Assembly (NCBI GenBank): GCA_963652365.1
Contig: CAVJTH010000019.1
Span: forward strand, 1 to 42,801
Length of the DNA: 42,801 bases
DNA from: Hallerella sp963652365
GTDB taxonomy: Bacteria; Fibrobacterota; Fibrobacteria; Fibrobacterales; Fibrobacteraceae
Reading direction: 5' to 3'
Shown: positions 1-8,600 of the stretch, piece by piece
Position numbering within the stretch: position 1 is the first letter of the stretch
Layout: each line of letters starts with the position of its first letter
Notes under the pieces: generated by a model
What the model was told of the DNA's origin: nothing
The model's database searches: none
Seen by the model: the letters and a program-made list of their open reading frames with translations, nothing else
Translations under genes and position numbers: made by a program

Positions 1-297
1 GAACTCCACTCTTCACACTCAACTCTCAACAAAGTTCTCAGCTCTAAGTTCTGACTTCCCCTTCCTTGCATCCACCCCCACGGCCACGCTTTTTGAACGG
101 TGGACATTTAGGTTTAGGGAACAGGCAATATTTGCGGACATCTAAACTTTTGGAAATAGGTTGGCGAGCGTGTCAAGCTAAACTCACAGCTCCAAGTTCC
201 GCTTATGTTAGAATCTAGATGTTCGAGAAACTTCACTCTCCACTCTTCACACTTCACTCTCAACTGATTCCTGATCCCGCATCGGCAGAATTTTTTC
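1..297. repeat. Dispersed intergenic repeat, partial copies
   Basis: No gene is visible here. Bases 1-58 match the right arm of the repeat unit found at 10340-10390 and, inverted, at 36758-36820: runs of CTCCAC, CTCAAC, TTCTCAGC and CTAAGTTCT. Bases about 228-275 hold a second fragment that ends in the same words as 10429-10475 (CACTCTTCACAC, CTCAACTGATTCCTG). The DNA between them (about 60-225) is unlike either neighbour gene, and I see nothing else in it. The unit probably continues to the left of the window. Confidence 0.75.
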
Positions 298-305
298 TAT
301 ATTAG
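298..305 (+). promoter_or_regulatory. Possible -10 box for tRNA-Arg(CCT)
   Basis: TATATTAG lies about 30 bases upstream of the tRNA start and resembles the TATATTTG box in front of the other tRNA-Arg at 29604-29611. I see no good -35 element at 16-18 bases upstream, so this is a weak call. Confidence 0.3.
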
Positions 306-335
306 GGTCGCTGTGCCGAAAAGCGCACGGCAAAT

Positions 336-408
336 GCCCCCATAGCTCAAATGGATAGAGCACGCCCCTCCTAAGGGTGAGATCTACGTTCGATTCGCAG
401 TGGGGGTA
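336..408 (+). tRNA. tRNA-Arg (anticodon CCT)
   Basis: The 73-base cloverleaf folds as follows. The acceptor stem GCCCCCA pairs with TGGGGGT (the first pair is G-U). The D stem is GCTC/GAGC. The anticodon stem CGCCC/GGGTG encloses the loop CTCCTAA, and the T arm carries TTCGATT. The discriminator base is A, and CCA is not encoded. Anticodon CCT reads AGG (Arg). The next protein gene starts only 11 bases after the tRNA end. Confidence 0.95.
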
Positions 409-419
409 CTTTTTTACCC

Positions 420-1862
420 ATGAAGCGACTGAATGTCCTGTTTACGGTTGTCTTTTTCGCGATGCTGCTCTTGCCTGCATCGTGGGACTTTGCACATTCC
501 GTGCGGAAAGGGGAGACGTTCGTTCCGCTAGACATCTTTCGAAACGCTTTCTCTCCCGTGCAGCGGGAAATTCTTCTTTCCCGAGAAGCGGACTCCCTTG
601 TGCGCGGGCTTCTTGTTCCGGATTCGTCGATCGATCTCGAAAATGTCGCGGCGAACCTGAAGCGGAACTTTGTGGAAGTCAATGCCTACATGACGGTGGA
701 TTCGACGGATTCTGCCGCGAGGCGAATCGCGCGCTTTCAGGATTTGCTCTCGGAGCTTGAATCGGACGAGTCTCTTCGCGACAGCGCAACGGTCGAAGGC
801 AAGAAGATCCAGGCGATGTTTTCCGGAATTTCCTGGCGGCGAGTCGCGCAGGCGTGGACCGACTATGGATTTCTGAGCGGCGAATACTTGCGCGCTTTCG
901 AAAGCCGGCTGGAAAAGGAGAACGCGTTTGTCAAGAAAACGCGACCCTTCTACCAGTCTTTTGCGTGGAATGTCTTGCGCGATCCGGGAGAAAAGGCCCT
1001 TTGCGCGGATTCCGGATTTCTCTTCTACCGGCAGGACGTGGAATTTCTGGTGCGACCTCATCCCTGGAACGCGGACAGCCTGGACAACCCCATCGAAGCG
1101 GTCCTTGCGTTCCGCGCGGAACTCGAAAAGCGCGGCGTGGAACTTCTGGTCGTGGTCGTCCCCGGAAAGCCTTCGGTCTATCCGGAATTTCTGAATCCGA
1201 CGATGTATGGCGCATCTGGCGACGGGATCTCGCCCGGGCTCGCCTTTCTGGATTCCCTGGAAGCGCATGGCGTGCAGACGGTGAATCTCTATTCGGTGTT
1301 CCGCAAGGAAAAGTTTCGAGACGGCGAAAGCGACTTTCTCTACCTGAATACCGATACGCATTGGACGCCTCGCGGTGCCGAAGTCGCGGCGAAAGCGGTT
1401 GCGAACAAGATACGGAAATTCCCGTTCTATGCGGACCTTTCCCGTGTTCCCTTGACGGATTCGCTTGTCCTTGTGGAACGCAGCGGGGACATTGCGGCGA
1501 TGGCGGATCTGGAAAAAGCGTTCCCGATGCAGACCGTCGAAGCGAGTGTCGTGAAGAACGCGAAAGGAGTTCCGCTTAAAAGCGACTTTCGGAACGCGCA
1601 AATCCTGATCTTGGGCGACAGCTTTTCGCGAATCTACGAGACGGACGCTCCGATGTCCGCGGGATGGATTTCCCGGCTGGCGAAAAACCTGCATGTTCCC
1701 GTGAGCGCGATCGTTTCGGACGGGGGAGCGAGTACGCTTGTGCGGGAAAAGCTCGCGCGTCGTTCCGGAGTCCTGAAGAACAAGAAGCTTCTCGTCTGGG
1801 AATTTGTGGAGCGCGACTTGCGCTTTGGCGCGGAAGGCTGGAAAAAAGTGAGGTTGGAATGA
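420..1862 (+). CDS. AlgJ/AlgX-like SGNH acyltransferase/hydrolase-type protein
   Basis: A 480-residue exported or membrane-anchored protein. The N-terminus (MKR then a hydrophobic stretch to about residue 22) is a signal peptide or anchor. The C-terminal half has the AlgX/AlgJ SGNH hallmarks: a DTHW motif with D312 and H314, and a GDS motif with S401 as probable nucleophile. Family members O-acetylate exopolysaccharide in the periplasm, usually with an MBOAT membrane partner. No MBOAT gene is in the window, so substrate and partner are unknown. The start is set by the signal-like N-terminus. It lies 11 bases after the tRNA and has no Shine-Dalgarno site except inside the tRNA 3' end. The stop overlaps the hemL start by 4 bases (ATGA), which suggests translational coupling. 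Family assignment is good; exact activity is inferred. Confidence 0.85.
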   Translation: MKRLNVLFTVVFFAMLLLPASWDFAHSVRKGETFVPLDIFRNAFSPVQREILLSREADSLVRGLLVPDSSIDLENVAANLKRNFVEVNAYMTVDSTDSAARRIARFQDLLSELESDESLRDSATVEGKKIQAMFSGISWRRVAQAWTDYGFLSGEYLRAFESRLEKENAFVKKTRPFYQSFAWNVLRDPGEKALCADSGFLFYRQDVEFLVRPHPWNADSLDNPIEAVLAFRAELEKRGVELLVVVVPGKPSVYPEFLNPTMYGASGDGISPGLAFLDSLEAHGVQTVNLYSVFRKEKFRDGESDFLYLNTDTHWTPRGAEVAAKAVANKIRKFPFYADLSRVPLTDSLVLVERSGDIAAMADLEKAFPMQTVEASVVKNAKGVPLKSDFRNAQILILGDSFSRIYETDAPMSAGWISRLAKNLHVPVSAIVSDGGASTLVREKLARRSGVLKNKKLLVWEFVERDLRFGAEGWKKVRLE

Positions 1863-3142
1863 CGAACGAAAATTCCTGGTGGTCTCGGGCTCTCAAGGTC
1901 TTGCCCGGCGGAGTGGATTCTCCGGTACGCGCCTTTGGCGGTGTCGGTGGGGAACCCGTCTTTGTCAAGCGGGCGAACGGTCCCTTTCTCTATTCGGACG
2001 ATGGACGCGAACTGGTCGATTTTATCGGTTCCTGGGGTCCGATGATCCTGGGGCACAATCCGCCGGAAGTCATCGAGGCGCTTCGCGAGGAACTTGAGCG
2101 CGGGTTGAGCTTTGGAATGGGAACGGACATCGAGGTGGAACTCGCGGAATTCATCCTTTCGAAGATTCCCGGGATGGAAAAGATTCGCCTGGTGAATTCG
2201 GGAACGGAAGCGACGATGAGCGCGATACGCGTCGCGCGCGGAGCGATCGGTCGAAACAAGATAGTCAAGTTCCGCGGCTGCTACCACGGACACGGGGATT
2301 CCTTCCTGATCCTCGCGGGTTCCGGGGCGATGACTCACGGAACGCCTAGCTCGCTCGGCGTCACTCCGGGAGTCGCCGAAGACACGCTTGTCGCGGATTA
2401 CAACCACGTTGAACAGGTCGAAGCCCTTTTCCTTGCGCATCCGGACGAAATCGCCGCGGTCATCGTGGAACCGGTTGCCGGCAACATGGGCTGCGTTCCT
2501 CCGAAAGAAGGATTCCTTTCGGGACTTCGAACGCTTTGCGACCGGTTCGGATCGGTTCTGATCTTTGACGAAGTGATGACGGGATTTCGCGTTTCCTGTG
2601 GCGGCGCGGCAAGGCGTTTCGGCGTCACTCCGGACATGATAACGCTCGGAAAGATCGTCGGCGGGGGAATGCCTCTTGCCGCCTACAGCGGAAAGGAATC
2701 CCTGATGCGAAACGTCAGTCCGCTAGGAAAGGTCTATCAGGCGGGAACGCTTTCCGGAAACCCGATGGCGGTCACCGCGGGACTTGCGCAGCTCAGGCTT
2801 CTCTACGAGCGGAATCCCTGGGAATCTCTCGAACGGAAGGGCGAACTTCTCGTCGAAGGGATTCGGAACGCGGCGAAGGAGGCGGGCGTGTCGGTCCAGG
2901 TGAATCGGGTCGCTTCGATGTTCACCGTCTTCTTTTCCGAAAGGCCGGTCGTCGATTCGGAAACGGCTCTTTCCGCGGACACAAAACGCTTCGCTATCTT
3001 TTTCCATGCGATGCTCGAACAGAACATTCTCTTTCCGCCGTCCCAGTTCGAGACGACTTTTATCGGAAATTCCCATTCGGATGAAATTCTCGAAAGAACC
3101 ATTGCGGCGGCGAAGGTCGCGTTTGAAAAGGTGAACCCATGA
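1859..3142 (+). CDS. hemL: Glutamate-1-semialdehyde 2,1-aminomutase
   Basis: A cytoplasmic PLP enzyme of the C5 tetrapyrrole pathway that converts glutamate-1-semialdehyde to 5-aminolevulinate. At 427 residues it matches the family length. The sequence starts with the typical SRALKVLPGGVDSPVRAF-type segment, has NSGTEATMSAIRVAR near residue 120, and carries the PLP lysine at K265 in TLGKIVGGGMP. The start was chosen at the ATGA overlap with the upstream gene; an open frame extends further upstream but lies inside that gene. The stop overlaps the next start, again as ATGA. A lone heme gene between an SGNH protein and a PmbA-like gene is an unusual context, but the enzyme looks intact. Confidence 0.97.
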   Translation: MTNENSWWSRALKVLPGGVDSPVRAFGGVGGEPVFVKRANGPFLYSDDGRELVDFIGSWGPMILGHNPPEVIEALREELERGLSFGMGTDIEVELAEFILSKIPGMEKIRLVNSGTEATMSAIRVARGAIGRNKIVKFRGCYHGHGDSFLILAGSGAMTHGTPSSLGVTPGVAEDTLVADYNHVEQVEALFLAHPDEIAAVIVEPVAGNMGCVPPKEGFLSGLRTLCDRFGSVLIFDEVMTGFRVSCGGAARRFGVTPDMITLGKIVGGGMPLAAYSGKESLMRNVSPLGKVYQAGTLSGNPMAVTAGLAQLRLLYERNPWESLERKGELLVEGIRNAAKEAGVSVQVNRVASMFTVFFSERPVVDSETALSADTKRFAIFFHAMLEQNILFPPSQFETTFIGNSHSDEILERTIAAAKVAFEKVNP

Positions 3143-4467
3143 AGATCACGGAAGCGGTCCGGTTTCTTGCCGAAGAAGCGAAAAGGGAAGCGACAGCCTT
3201 TGACATTGTCGCGGGGCATTCGAAATCCGAAGGCGTTTCGGTCTTTCGGGGAAAGGTCCAGAATACGGAAGTTTCCGAATCGGTCGGAGTCGGCATCCGG
3301 GCTTTCAAGGGAGAAAATCCCGGCTACGCCTATACGGAACGCCTGACCGAATCCGCCTTGCGCCAGACCTTGAAGGATGCTCTCCTGCATACGTCCCTGA
3401 CAAAACCTCTGCCGCTTACGCTTCCGTTTCCGGAAAACCGTCCGCTTCGAAAGTTGCCCTACAATCCGGGCATCGAGGAGGTGACGCTCTCGCAGATGGC
3501 GGAACTTTCCATGGAAATCGAGAACCGCTGTCTTGAACTTTCCAGGGAAGTGACGAACGTGCCGTATCTAGGAACCCAGAAGGACGAAAGCTTCACGGTC
3601 TTTGCCAATTCGAACGGCGTCTATTTCGAGCGGCGCGAGAACGGAATCGGAGCCGGGGCGGGAGTTGTCGCGGAACGCGGAAATTCGAAGAAGATGGGCG
3701 GATACGATCAGAACGCGCTTTCCTTTTCGGAACTGTCCGCGGAAAAGATCGCGCAAAAGTCCGTGGAACGCGCACGGGAACTTCTGGAACCTTCGAAAAT
3801 CGAAGGCGGAAAGATGCCGGTCGTCCTTTCGGAGCGTGTCGCAGGGCAAGTCGTCGGAATGTATGCGTCGTCCTTCTTCGCGGAACAGGTCCAGAAAGGG
3901 CAGTCCCGCTTGCAGGGAAGGCTCGGAACGAAAATCGCCGGGGCGAATCTCTCCCTCTATTCCGACCCGACTCGCGAGGACCTTCCCGGCGTAAGGACTT
4001 TTGACAGCGAAGGAGTCTTTGCGGATCGCGTCGCTGTCGTGGAAGACGGCGTTCTCGGAGACTTTCTCTACAACCTGGAAACGGCGACTGTCGCTGGGCG
4101 AAAAAGCAACGGCTGCGCGGCGCGCTCCTATTCGGGAAAGGTCGGTACGTCCTTTTCCAATCTGGTCGTTCTTCCCGGAGAGCGTACGACGGCGGAGCTC
4201 TTGAAGCTCTTTCCCCGTTGCCTGCTTGTGCTTAGACTTGAAGGAAGTTCAGGTTGCAGCGCGGTCAGCGGCGAGATGAGTATTGGCGTGCAGGGAATGT
4301 ATGCGGAAAACGGAAAAATTCTGCATCCGGTGGAAGGGGCGACGCTCAGCGCGAACTTCATCGATCTGCTCGAAACGCTGGTCGCTATCGGATCCGAATA
4401 CCCGGACGCCTATACGACGCTCCAGGTTCCGGCGCTCGCGTTTCCCGAAATCTCCGTTTCGAACTGA
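3139..4467 (+). CDS. pmbA: PmbA/TldE-like metallopeptidase-family protein
   Basis: A 442-residue protein of the TldD/PmbA (U62) family. In known cases TldD and PmbA/TldE form a heterodimeric protease that processes peptides such as microcin precursors and degrades CcdA. The N-terminal half has the FRGKVQNTEVSESVGVGIRAF pattern. The C-terminal half has RVAGQVVGMYASSF where TldD would carry its HExxxH zinc site. That site is absent, which points to the PmbA/TldE-type subunit, not TldD. No tldD partner is in the window. It is translationally coupled to hemL by an ATGA overlap. About 95 bases follow before the efflux operon. Confidence 0.85.
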   Translation: MKITEAVRFLAEEAKREATAFDIVAGHSKSEGVSVFRGKVQNTEVSESVGVGIRAFKGENPGYAYTERLTESALRQTLKDALLHTSLTKPLPLTLPFPENRPLRKLPYNPGIEEVTLSQMAELSMEIENRCLELSREVTNVPYLGTQKDESFTVFANSNGVYFERRENGIGAGAGVVAERGNSKKMGGYDQNALSFSELSAEKIAQKSVERARELLEPSKIEGGKMPVVLSERVAGQVVGMYASSFFAEQVQKGQSRLQGRLGTKIAGANLSLYSDPTREDLPGVRTFDSEGVFADRVAVVEDGVLGDFLYNLETATVAGRKSNGCAARSYSGKVGTSFSNLVVLPGERTTAELLKLFPRCLLVLRLEGSSGCSAVSGEMSIGVQGMYAENGKILHPVEGATLSANFIDLLETLVAIGSEYPDAYTTLQVPALAFPEISVSN

Positions 4468-4561
4468 AGCGCGTGCTTTTGAACGGTTTCCCGATTTTTC
4501 CTGAAACCGAAACGTGGGGGTGTGCATCTAAATGGCAAGGTTATTGCCTGGGAAGGTACTC

Positions 4562-5656
4562 ATGAAGAAATTTTTCGCTTTGGCGTTGTCCGTCCTGTCT
4601 TTCTCGTTCGTCGCTTTCTCCTGTTCGTCTTCGGATTCCGCGGAGGGCAAGGCGAAGTCTCAAGGTTCCCCGTCGCAGGTTCAGCGCGCGCTCCGCGTCT
4701 CGGGATACATCGCAAGGCCGGATTCGACGACAGGAACGTATTCCGCAAGCGGTGAACTTGTCGCGAAAAATCGGGTGGAGCTCAAGACGGAGACATCGGG
4801 ACGTCTTGTGAAGCTTCACGTTTCCGACGGGCAGCGCGTTTCCAAGGGAACCCTGGTGGCGAAGCTCGACGATTCCGAACTCCGCGCAAGCTTGAAAAGC
4901 GCCGAAGCGTCGCTCGAACTTGCCAGGAAGAAGGAAGCCCGCACCCGCGCGCTCTTCGAAAAGGACGGGGCGACCGCCGAAGAACTGGAATCGGCGGAAA
5001 ATGCCGTCAAGCTGTCGGAAGCGTCGAAGGAACTTTTCGAAGCGCAGATTGCGAAGACGGAAATCCGTGCGCCGTTTTCGGGAAGGCTCGGCGTGATTCG
5101 GGTTTCGGAAGGCGCCTACATGTCGCTTGGAGCGGAAATCGCGACGCTTGTGGATTCCAGGGAACTCTGGACGGAATTCGAACTGCCGCAGCGCTATTCC
5201 CGGGCCCTTTCGGACGGCGACCGGGTGACTCTTGTCGATGACGAGCTCGGAACGAGCGTCGAGGCGAAGGTCCGCTTTCTGGATTCAGAAATTTCGAACA
5301 CGAGCCGCACGCGAAAGATTCGCGCCATCGTGAAGAATCCAGACGGAAAGTTCATCGCGGGAGCCTTTGTCCGGGTAAATCTCGTCTTTGGAAAGGGGTC
5401 GGAAACCGGAACGCCCGTTCCGTCCGAAGCGGTGACGCTCGATGCGAAAGGCGCCTATGTCTTTGTCGCGAAAGCGGGCAAGGCCGAACAGGTCTATGTG
5501 GAAACCGGGCTTCGGACACCGATAACGGTCAATGTCACGCGGGGACTTTCGGCCGGGGATACGGTCATCGTGTCCGGTCTGATGCGCTTGCGTAGCGGCA
5601 TGGCCGTCGAGGTGAAGGAAATCAACAACAACATGAGCTACGAGGCGCACGAATGA
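4562..5656 (+). CDS. RND efflux periplasmic adaptor (membrane fusion lipoprotein)
   Basis: A 364-residue periplasmic adaptor that links an RND pump to an outer-membrane channel. The start at 4562 (MKKFFALALS) gives a lipoprotein signal with the lipid-attachment Cys at about residue 21 (VAFSC), followed by a Ser-rich linker. An upstream in-frame ATG at 4532 would spoil the signal peptide. A Shine-Dalgarno-like GGAAGG precedes 4562. The lipoyl/barrel-sandwich halves flank a helical hairpin rich in Ala, Glu and Lys (about residues 95-165), as in the HlyD/AcrA family. Its stop overlaps the start of the pump gene (ATGA), so pump and adaptor form one operon. The substrate cannot be read from the sequence. 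Confidence 0.92.
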   Translation: MKKFFALALSVLSFSFVAFSCSSSDSAEGKAKSQGSPSQVQRALRVSGYIARPDSTTGTYSASGELVAKNRVELKTETSGRLVKLHVSDGQRVSKGTLVAKLDDSELRASLKSAEASLELARKKEARTRALFEKDGATAEELESAENAVKLSEASKELFEAQIAKTEIRAPFSGRLGVIRVSEGAYMSLGAEIATLVDSRELWTEFELPQRYSRALSDGDRVTLVDDELGTSVEAKVRFLDSEISNTSRTRKIRAIVKNPDGKFIAGAFVRVNLVFGKGSETGTPVPSEAVTLDAKGAYVFVAKAGKAEQVYVETGLRTPITVNVTRGLSAGDTVIVSGLMRLRSGMAVEVKEINNNMSYEAHE

Positions 5657-8600
5657 GGCTATCGACCCTTTCCATCAGTCGTCCCGTGCTGATGACGGTT
5701 CTTGCCCTGGGAATTCTCCTCATCGGGGCCTTTGGGGCGATGAACCTGGGAATCCGCGAATATCCGAACGTCGATTCGCCGATCATCACGGTGCGTACGA
5801 GCTATTCCGGGGCGAACGCCGCCGTCGTCGAAACCGAAGTCACCGAGATTCTCGAAGCGTCCATCAACAGCGCATCGGGCATCAAGTCCCTCACATCGAC
5901 CAGTTCCGACGGAAGCTCCATGATCCGCGCCGAGTTCGAAGTGGGAACCGACCTGGAAGCGGCTGCAAACGATATCCGCGACAGGGTCTCCCGGGTGCAG
6001 CGGAAGCTTCCCGATGCCGCCGACGCGCCTGTCGTGTACAAGTCCGATTCGGATTCGGACCCGATTCTCATCGCGAGCCTTCTCTCGGACGTGCGAGATG
6101 CGATGGAGCTTTCGGAAATCGCCTCGAACCAGGTGAAGGAACGCCTGCAGACGATTCCCGGAGTGTCGGAAGTGAATCTCTGGGGCGAAAAGACTCCGGT
6201 CGTGAGGCTTTGGCTCGATCCTCTCCGCATGAAGGCCCTGGGCGTGACCGCTTCGGAAATCTCGGCCGCCCTTTCAAGGGAAAACGAGGAGCTTCCCGCG
6301 GGAAAGATCGAAGGGCAGACGATGGATCTTTCCGTCCGCACGCTCGGACGCCTGGGAAAGCCGTCGGACTTCAATTCGGTTCCGGTCAAGGTGGCGTCGG
6401 ATGGTTCCGTCATCCGGATTTCGGACGTGGCGACCGTTTACTACGAACCGCAGGATACGCGCACCGGATTCAAGCGAAACGGAAAGAACGTCATCGCGAT
6501 CGCCATCATTGCGCAGCCCGGTACGAACCATGTCGCGATTGCGGACGAGTTTTACAGGCGCATCGAGGACATTCGCAGGGACTTGCCGTCGGATATCCAG
6601 ATTCTGAGCGGCATGGATTCGTCGATAAACATCCGCTCCTCCATCCGGGAAGTCATCGAGACGATTTTCGTTTCGTTTCTGCTCGTCATCGCCGTGATCT
6701 TCCTCTTCTTGCGGGAAGTCCGCTCGACGCTCATCCCGATGGTCGTCATTCCGGTTTCGATTGTCGGAAGCTTTTTCGTCCTCTACCTTTTCGGCTTTTC
6801 GATCAACGTGCTGACGCTGCTTGCGATGGTCCTCGCGATTGGGCTTGTCGTCGATGACGCGATTGTCATCGTGGAAAACATCTACCAGAAGATTGAACGC
6901 AAGATGTCGCCGCAGGCGGCAGCCGTCGCCGGGACGGACGAGATATTCTTCGCCGTCATCGCCACGTCTGTCGTGCTGATGGCCGTGTTCGTTCCGATGC
7001 TTGCGCTTGGCGGTACGACCGGGCTTCTCTTTCGGGAATTTGTGGCGGTCATGATAGGAACGGTCGTGATTTCGACGTTTTGCGCACTGACGCTTTCGCC
7101 GATGCTCTGCTCGAAAATCCTGCGGGCGCAGAAGAAGGGATGGCTCTACCGGAAGACGGAACCTTTCTTCGAATGGCTCAACCGGGTCTATGACAAGCTG
7201 CTGAACGCCTTTTTGCGGGTCCGCGGAATCGTCTTTGTCGTCATCGCCGTGCTGCTTCTTGTCGCCTACTACTGCTTTACGCATCTTTCGAGCGAAATGG
7301 CGCCTCTCGAAGACAGCAACATGTTCATGGTGAACATTTCCGCGCCGGAAGGGACGGGGCTCGGGCAGACAAAGAAAATGACCGAAGCGTTTGTGGAAGA
7401 GATGACCGATCTCATGGATTCGTCGGAATACGAGGAAATCCAAGCGGGCGCGCGTTCCGGCGGAAGCTCGATGATTCGGGTGACTCTCGTAAGCGACAAG
7501 TCGAAGCGCCGCTCCCAGAGCGAAATCGCGCGTTCCGTGCAGGTTCTCGGCGCGAGCTATCCCGATTTGCGCGTGATGGTCTTTGAACCGCAGAGCGTCA
7601 GCACGAGCCGCGGTGGGCTTCCGATACAGTTCGTGTTGCAGGCGGGCGACATCGAAACGCTCCGCGACTTGTTGCCGAAGTTCACCGCCGAAGCGGAGAA
7701 CAGCCCGGTCTTCAGCGTCGTCAATTCGAACCTCAAGTTCACGAAGCCCGAACTCCACGTGGAAATCTTGCGGGAAAAGGCCCAGGACCAGGGGGTTTCC
7801 GTCGATGACATCGCGCAGGCGGTTGCGCTTTCGATGGGCGACCAGACTTACGGAGAGTATTACAAGGACGGTCGCCAGTACGACATTATCGGGGGAGTTC
7901 CCTACGAATATCGCTCCGAGCCATCGAAGCTCGAAGAAATCAGCGTGCGGAACGCTTCCGGGGAAATGCTCTCCATTTCGAACTTTATCGCCTACTCGGA
8001 AAAATCCGCTTCGCCTTCGCTTCCGAGGTATAACCGCTTTAGCGCGGCGACCGTTTCCGCGGGGCTCATGCCCGGGATGACGGTGGGCGACGGCGTCGCC
8101 GAAATGCGCCGGATCGCGCGCAAGGTCATTCCCGATTCGCTGAACGTCCAGACGGAACTTTCCGGATCTTCCAAGGAATACGAGGAAAGTTCGTCGGGGC
8201 TCTACATCGTGTTTCTGCTGGCGCTCGCCTGCATCTTCCTCGTTCTCGCGGGGCAGTTCGAAAGCTTCCGCTCGCCTTTTGTCACGTTCTTCACGGTTCC
8301 GCTTTCGATTGCCGGCGCCATCGTTTCCCTGTATTTCTTTGGGCAGACGCTGAACATCTTTAGCGAAATCGCGCTGATTCTCCTGATTGGCCTTGTGACA
8401 AAGAACGGAATCCTGATCGTGGAATTCGCGAACCAGGTCGCTGCGCGTACGGGATGCTCGCGTCTCGCCGCGGCAAAGAAGGCTGCCCGCTTGCGATTCC
8501 GTCCGATTCTCATGACGAGCTTCTCGACGGTTCTCGGAGCGCTGCCGCTGATTCTCACCGGGACCCCTAGCCGTGTCGCGATGGGCGTCACCATCGTGTG

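Noticed and set aside
1..275. Possible CRISPR-like or tandem repeat array
   Set aside because: The repeated words (CTCAACTCTCAAC and similar) vary in length and spacing, with no regular spacers and no cas genes. The same unit is dispersed elsewhere.
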